This document shows, piece after piece, positions 41,724 to 45,098 of a DNA stretch of 45,098 bases (the first letter of the stretch is position 1; each line of letters starts with the position of its first letter). Source of the DNA: Lachnospiraceae bacterium (GTDB lineage: Bacteria; Bacillota; Clostridia; Lachnospirales; Lachnospiraceae); assembly GCA_014804655.1 (NCBI GenBank), contig JAAUZK010000033.1, forward strand, positions 78,620 to 123,717. Reading direction: 5' to 3'. Under the pieces are notes generated by a model, which was given only the letters and a program-made list of their open reading frames with translations, was not told the DNA's origin and did not search any database. The position numbers were made by a program, and so were the translations under genes.

Positions 41724-41791
41724 ATTCTCACCTCGCTCTTCCCATTATAACACAATACAGGAAATACCACACCGTAGTTCCATACTATTTT

Positions 41792-43039
41792 TCAGCTCAT
41801 ATTAATCCTCCCAAACACCTTCCGCGCCCCAGCCGCAATGATCAGCGACACGATACCCGCAAACAACACCACTGCCGACTCGCACCCATCACACAGTTCA
41901 AATAAGAACCCGTACATCGCATTGCCGAAGGGCTGTGCGCACATCGCGCCTGTCATCGCCACGGCAATTACTTTGCCGACCAGATTCTGCGGTGTCTCCG
42001 TCTGCATAAAGGCCATCATCTGCACCGTAAATACAGTGGAGACCGCCATGATCGCAAAACAGCACACTGTAATCGTCATATAAACCGCCATGCCCGAATC
42101 CGACCGTAAAAGTGCGAAACCGATGGGAAATACACAGACTGCCCCCGCAATCAACAGATTACCGGCTTTACTGATCTTCAATTTGTCCGCCAGAGCGCCG
42201 ACGCCGATGCCGCCCACGATACCGCCTGCTGCCAGTGCCCCCTGCGCATAACCGTACAACCGATTCGCCTGCTCTGCCGTAAACGGAAGTACTTCGGTAA
42301 TCAGATAAGGAAGCCCGACTATAATCATAGCGGATAAGAACAGATTAATGCTGCAGACTATGAGAAGTCCCTGCCCGATGATCGGCTTTTGTCTGCAAAT
42401 GAAATAAACGCTTTCCTTCAAATCTTGTAGCGCCGTCCCTATGATACTTCCTGCCGGCTCCTGTTTCCGATAAGGAATCCGAATAAAAATCTCCATCACG
42501 GCCGACACCACGAAACTGGCCACACTGATTTCCAACACCGGAATGAGTCCGTATGCACTGTACAGAATACCGCCCAACACCGGCCCGAGCAACGACGCGA
42601 AGGAACTGATCACATTAATCACCGCATTGGCACGCATAACCTCATCCTGCGCCACCAGTACCGGAATACTTGCCTGTACGGCAGGCTGGTAGGCTCCCGC
42701 AATTCCGTATAAGAGCATTAATACGATCGTAAGCAAAAGCACCAGACTGACATGATCCATTAACAGCATAAACAGCAAGATCAGCCCGGCCGTGGAAAAA
42801 TCCAGTATCACCATAATATTCCGTTTATTGACCCTGTCGGCAATCAGCCCGCCCACAGGCGATAGCAGAACCGCCGGAATAAATGATATCGCCATCACCG
42901 TCCCGTACAACGCGGAAGAGCCCGTCTGATTCAGTAAATAAAGCGGCAATGCAAACCGAATCGCCGCATTGCCGAATAGAGAGATAATCTGTCCGATTAC
43001 CACCAATGTAAAATCTCTTGTAAACAGTTTCTTCTCCAT
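41792..43039 (-). CDS. MFS efflux transporter
   Basis: A 415-residue, 12-helix major facilitator with FGNAAIRFALPLYLLNQTGS, the loop motif GGLIADRVNKRNIMVI, and VGALADKLKISKAGNL in the second half. It resembles macrolide-efflux-type (MefA-like, MFS_3) exporters. GGAGG lies 10 bases before the ATG. Two 12-base palindromes upstream (43081-43092, 43134-43145) suggest control by a dedicated regulator that is not adjacent. Confidence 0.85.
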   Translation of the reverse strand: MEKKLFTRDFTLVVIGQIISLFGNAAIRFALPLYLLNQTGSSALYGTVMAISFIPAVLLSPVGGLIADRVNKRNIMVILDFSTAGLILLFMLLMDHVSLVLLLTIVLMLLYGIAGAYQPAVQASIPVLVAQDEVMRANAVINVISSFASLLGPVLGGILYSAYGLIPVLEISVASFVVSAVMEIFIRIPYRKQEPAGSIIGTALQDLKESVYFICRQKPIIGQGLLIVCSINLFLSAMIIVGLPYLITEVLPFTAEQANRLYGYAQGALAAGGIVGGIGVGALADKLKISKAGNLLIAGAVCVFPIGFALLRSDSGMAVYMTITVCCFAIMAVSTVFTVQMMAFMQTETPQNLVGKVIAVAMTGAMCAQPFGNAMYGFLFELCDGCESAVVLFAGIVSLIIAAGARKVFGRINMS

Positions 43040-43080
43040 GATAATAGCCTCCTTTTTCCATCCGTTTTTCTATTATCATA

Positions 43081-43145
43081 GAGTTGCAACTCCGGTTGCG
43101 CGACACATTTCGGGTGTCAAATCCGCTCCTATAGGTTGCGCAACC
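43081..43145 (-). promoter_or_regulatory. paired GTTGC palindromes upstream of the MFS gene
   Basis: GAGTTGCAACTC (43081-43092) and GGTTGCGCAACC (43134-43145) are perfect palindromes whose centres are 53 bases apart, about five helical turns. A half-site GGTTGCG lies at 43094-43100. The first is just upstream of a TATGATAAT-like -10 that has no good -35, as at activated promoters. Confidence 0.45.
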
Positions 43146-43202
43146 GTCAGTTCTCTTCGTAGCGGATTCCCATTTTCTTCCGCTTCACACCGTCTCCCAA
43201 CC

Positions 43203-43868
43203 TCACAACACAAACATGAGAAACATTACCACATACGCCTTCCGCAGATCTCTGTTTACCACAAGGTACACACTGCCCAGCGCCACACCGAGAAAGACTC
43301 CTATTATGCCTGTCAGAATATCTTTCGTAAACAGGTGCGCAAGTCCCCATGTCACTCCGCAGATGATTCCGCCGAAAGGAAAGTTCTCCTTATGGAACCA
43401 CACTTCGCACGCCTTCTGTCCGAATACTATAATCAACAGAAACAACATCGTCTCGAAGGCATAATATATGTACTGGAAAGTGAAAAGCAAAAGTCCTTTT
43501 CCCGCATATTCCAGATATACTTTAAAGCCGTCCCAGATCATATAATCGACTCCGAATGCTGCAGCGATAAACAGCACACATACACCGACTCTTATAAGGC
43601 TTAACTTATCTCCTTTTCTTGTCAAAGGGAACTGATATTTTGTCCCCGATGTCCTGATCAGAACAACTGCAAAGATTCCCCACGTGATACAGGTCAGAAT
43701 CCAGTGTATAATAGTCTGCCCTGATGTCCACTCCTGCATCGGCACACCGTACAGCGCAGGTTCCAACAAATATGCATAAAGCCCTTCCATGCCCAGACCG
43801 CCGAACGCATACAATCCAAGTCCCAGATAATCCATTCCCGTTATTTTCCTTTTCCCTTTTTCCGCCAT
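43203..43868 (-). CDS. CPBP-like membrane protein
   Basis: A 221-residue protein with about seven hydrophobic segments. The C-terminal part has FQYIYYAFETMLFLLIIV, then TWGLAHLFTKD and a final helix, roughly the order of CPBP (CAAX protease/bacteriocin-processing) motifs. The EExxxR motif is degenerate (one glutamate), so protease activity is doubtful. AGGGAGGAG precedes the ATG. It lies 4 bases after the DUF3021 gene in an operon with a LytTR regulator. Confidence 0.6.
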   Translation of the reverse strand: MAEKGKRKITGMDYLGLGLYAFGGLGMEGLYAYLLEPALYGVPMQEWTSGQTIIHWILTCITWGIFAVVLIRTSGTKYQFPLTRKGDKLSLIRVGVCVLFIAAAFGVDYMIWDGFKVYLEYAGKGLLLFTFQYIYYAFETMLFLLIIVFGQKACEVWFHKENFPFGGIICGVTWGLAHLFTKDILTGIIGVFLGVALGSVYLVVNRDLRKAYVVMFLMFVL

Positions 43869-43872
43869 GCTT

Positions 43873-44292
43873 TTACTCCTCCCTTATCCGCCTGAGCGCA
43901 CTGTTGACTTTCTTCACCTCATGAAACAACGCCACATAATAGATTACTACGCCTATGGCATAGGGAATGCTGAAAGACAGGAACATGTCCCGATACCCAT
44001 TCTCATGCAGCGGCGCAAAGAATCCCGATATCCATGTAAAAAGCATCACGCCTCCGATCAGCACCAGATACTGTACGATGATCACCAGAAGCAGCGGGTA
44101 TTTCTGGAACCGGTAATACTCCGACAGCACGAAATGCGCCAGTGCTGCCAGCACAAACATTGTCAACAGATTTCCCTGATAATTCCCCCATATTCCCCGC
44201 ACAACATATTCAACTGCAAGCTTCCCTAATACAAGCAGCGTGTAGATAACACACACCGTAGAGAAAAAATTTTGTTTAGCAATCTTTTTCAT
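43873..44292 (-). CDS. DUF3021 membrane protein
   Basis: ATG 44292 follows CAGGAGGTG; an upstream frame extension lacks a ribosome site. The 139-residue protein has four membrane helices with ALAHFVLSEYYRFQKYP and a charged end (HEVKKVNSALRRIREE). DUF3021 proteins are regularly encoded beside LytTR regulators lacking a receiver domain and are thought to be their membrane partners. It overlaps the LytTR gene by 17 bases. Confidence 0.8.
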   Translation of the reverse strand: MKKIAKQNFFSTVCVIYTLLVLGKLAVEYVVRGIWGNYQGNLLTMFVLAALAHFVLSEYYRFQKYPLLLVIIVQYLVLIGGVMLFTWISGFFAPLHENGYRDMFLSFSIPYAIGVVIYYVALFHEVKKVNSALRRIREE

Positions 44293-44740
44293 GGCACACC
44301 TCCTGTATATGATACAAAGCGTCAAGAAAATTCTTCTTATATGTCCTGTTTAAGACAATCACCTCATCATTATCCATCACCAGCTTCAACCGCATGTTCA
44401 GGTCTGTATTCACACGCTTCACCCTGTACAAGTTCACAATCGTGTTCTTACTGATCTGCACAAATCCATTACCGCTAAAGCAGTCCAAAAAATGTTTCAT
44501 ACTGTAATCCAACTGGTATACATCACCTGCCTGATAAGCAAAAAGCTTACGGTCAACCGACTCCAGATAATAGATACTGCCCGGCTGCAGCACGCACACT
44601 TCCTCTTCCTTTTTCCCCGTAATGCTCTTCAGTGAAGAAAAGAAATTACGGATAACCTCAATCCGTTCCGTCTCTTCCCGATAATGTATATCAACCCGAT
44701 CTTCCCGCAAAGAAGAATCTCTGTTATAGCTTACGCGCAT
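44276..44740 (-). CDS. LytTR-domain DNA-binding regulator
   Basis: A 154-residue protein without a receiver domain. Residues 1-45 are a charged helical region (VDIHYREETERIEVIRNF) and residues 50-148 form LytTR (GSIYYLESVDRKLFAY, FVQISKNTIVNLYRVKRV, VIVLNRTYKKNF). It is the first gene of the LytTR-DUF3021-CPBP-like operon and probably autoregulates it, with the DUF3021 protein holding it in check at the membrane. That control model is known for related pairs and inferred here. Confidence 0.85.
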   Translation of the reverse strand: MRVSYNRDSSLREDRVDIHYREETERIEVIRNFFSSLKSITGKKEEEVCVLQPGSIYYLESVDRKLFAYQAGDVYQLDYSMKHFLDCFSGNGFVQISKNTIVNLYRVKRVNTDLNMRLKLVMDNDEVIVLNRTYKKNFLDALYHIQEVCHEKDC

Positions 44741-44978
44741 CTCATCACCTCTTTTTTACTTTATCGCTTTTATTCCTATATCCTGCATCGCTGTTGCTGA
44801 TTCGATTCTACCTTTTTTCCAAAAAAGAGCAAGGACTTCCCGCACAAGCTGCAATCTGCACTGCACATCCTGCGATTTACAACCGCCTGTACTCTGTTTG
44901 TAACATGCATTTCCTTAATAATTCGGGGGTTTGTATTTTCTTGAAGTGTAAGAGATATTTCAGATAAAAGATTCTTAA
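44741..44978. other. spacer upstream of the LytTR operon
   Basis: No supported gene. A minus-strand frame of 73 codons begins with GTG, has no ribosome site and has no family match. The region should hold the promoter of the LytTR operon; no convincing hexamer pair was identified. Confidence 0.4.
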
Positions 44979-45020
44979 TTTCCGGGAAATCCCGCACAGA
45001 CGGCGGATATTTCCCGGAAA
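44979..45020 (-). terminator. terminator after the receiver-domain gene
   Basis: TTTCCGGGAAAT (44979-44990) and ATTTCCCGGAAA (45009-45020) are perfect inverted copies with an 18-base loop. On the minus strand it begins 15 bases after the stop at 45036; a TTTT follows somewhat later. Confidence 0.6.
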
Positions 45021-45035
45021 TGTCTGACTCAGTAT

Positions 45036-45098
45036 TTAATGCAGATAGTTGTGAAGCACTTCTATAAAATGCTCTATGTCAAGCGGTTTCGCAATATG
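45036..45098 (-). CDS. receiver-domain protein, C-terminal end (partial)
   Basis: The last 20 codons of a minus-strand gene run in from the right edge: HIAKPLDIEHFIEVLHNY, then LH and stop. The KPLD motif with its following helix is the end of a receiver domain, as in hybrid histidine kinases or stand-alone regulators. The gene ends before the hairpin at 44979-45020. Nothing more can be said from this fragment. Confidence 0.6.
   Translation of the reverse strand, partial: HIAKPLDIEHFIEVLHNYLH

Noticed and set aside
44776..44997. 73-codon minus-strand frame near the right edge
   Set aside because: GTG start without a ribosome site, overlaps one arm of a strong hairpin, and lacks family content.

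Overview
The window looks like the chromosome of a low-to-moderate GC Clostridia member, most likely Lachnospiraceae. The reasons are strong AGGAGG ribosome binding sites, the protein families present (CLI_3235-type cysteine-rich peptide maturation, an AgrA/AgrC-like pair, a LytTR-DUF3021 pair, SPFH-Arc pair, DUF4422) and the alternation of AT-rich accessory DNA with more GC-balanced metabolic genes. No rRNA, tRNA or CRISPR array was seen. Family names are assigned by reading the translations, without database searches.

Region 1 (1-11.6 kb) is secretion, peptide and signalling DNA. It holds the edge of an Rpn-like nuclease gene, a secreted beta-rich protein, two uncharacterised proteins (the second DUF6033-like), then a ribosomally made peptide cluster: a six-cysteine precursor, a radical SAM/SPASM maturase (CcpM-like), a TIGR04066-like protein and an acyl-carrier-related protein that lacks the carrier serine. 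An agr-like operon follows (LytTR regulator, sensor kinase, agrB). Its agrB is cut short by an IS1182-like element, so peptide-signal production is probably lost while sensing genes remain.

Region 2 (11.7-28.7 kb) is a defence and toxin-antitoxin island. A zinc-ribbon gene is followed by a hicA-hicB-secB-like toxin-antitoxin-chaperone operon, a small phosphatase-like protein and an XRE-methyltransferase fusion. Degenerate copies of the 3' end of the zinc-ribbon gene then bracket about 13 kb. Between them lie: a candidate type III (RNA antitoxin) system made of a consensus promoter, 54-nt tandem repeats with a compensatory base pair change, a terminator and a BECR-fold-like toxin; a RES-domain protein; a type III restriction-modification pair; and an operon of a three-Cys-motif partner protein, its CX3CX3C radical-SAM-like partner, a UvrD-like helicase with a RecB/Cas4-type nuclease end, a 20-residue ORF and an unknown protein.

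Region 3 (28.9-45.1 kb) is ordinary chromosome: a polar amino acid ABC transporter, a DUF3298-like lipoprotein, a DUF4422 protein, an SPFH-Arc operon, a QueG-like iron-sulfur protein, an AraC/GyrI regulator, an SPL-type radical SAM protein, a PAP2 - Gfo/Idh/MocA - MATE gene run, an MFS exporter with paired palindromes upstream, a LytTR-DUF3021-CPBP-like operon, and the last codons of a receiver-domain protein at the right edge.

The most promising undescribed items are the candidate type III toxin-antitoxin module (16131-16384), the three-Cys-motif/helicase-nuclease operon (22268-28149), and the hicAB-secB tripartite operon (12173-13451).
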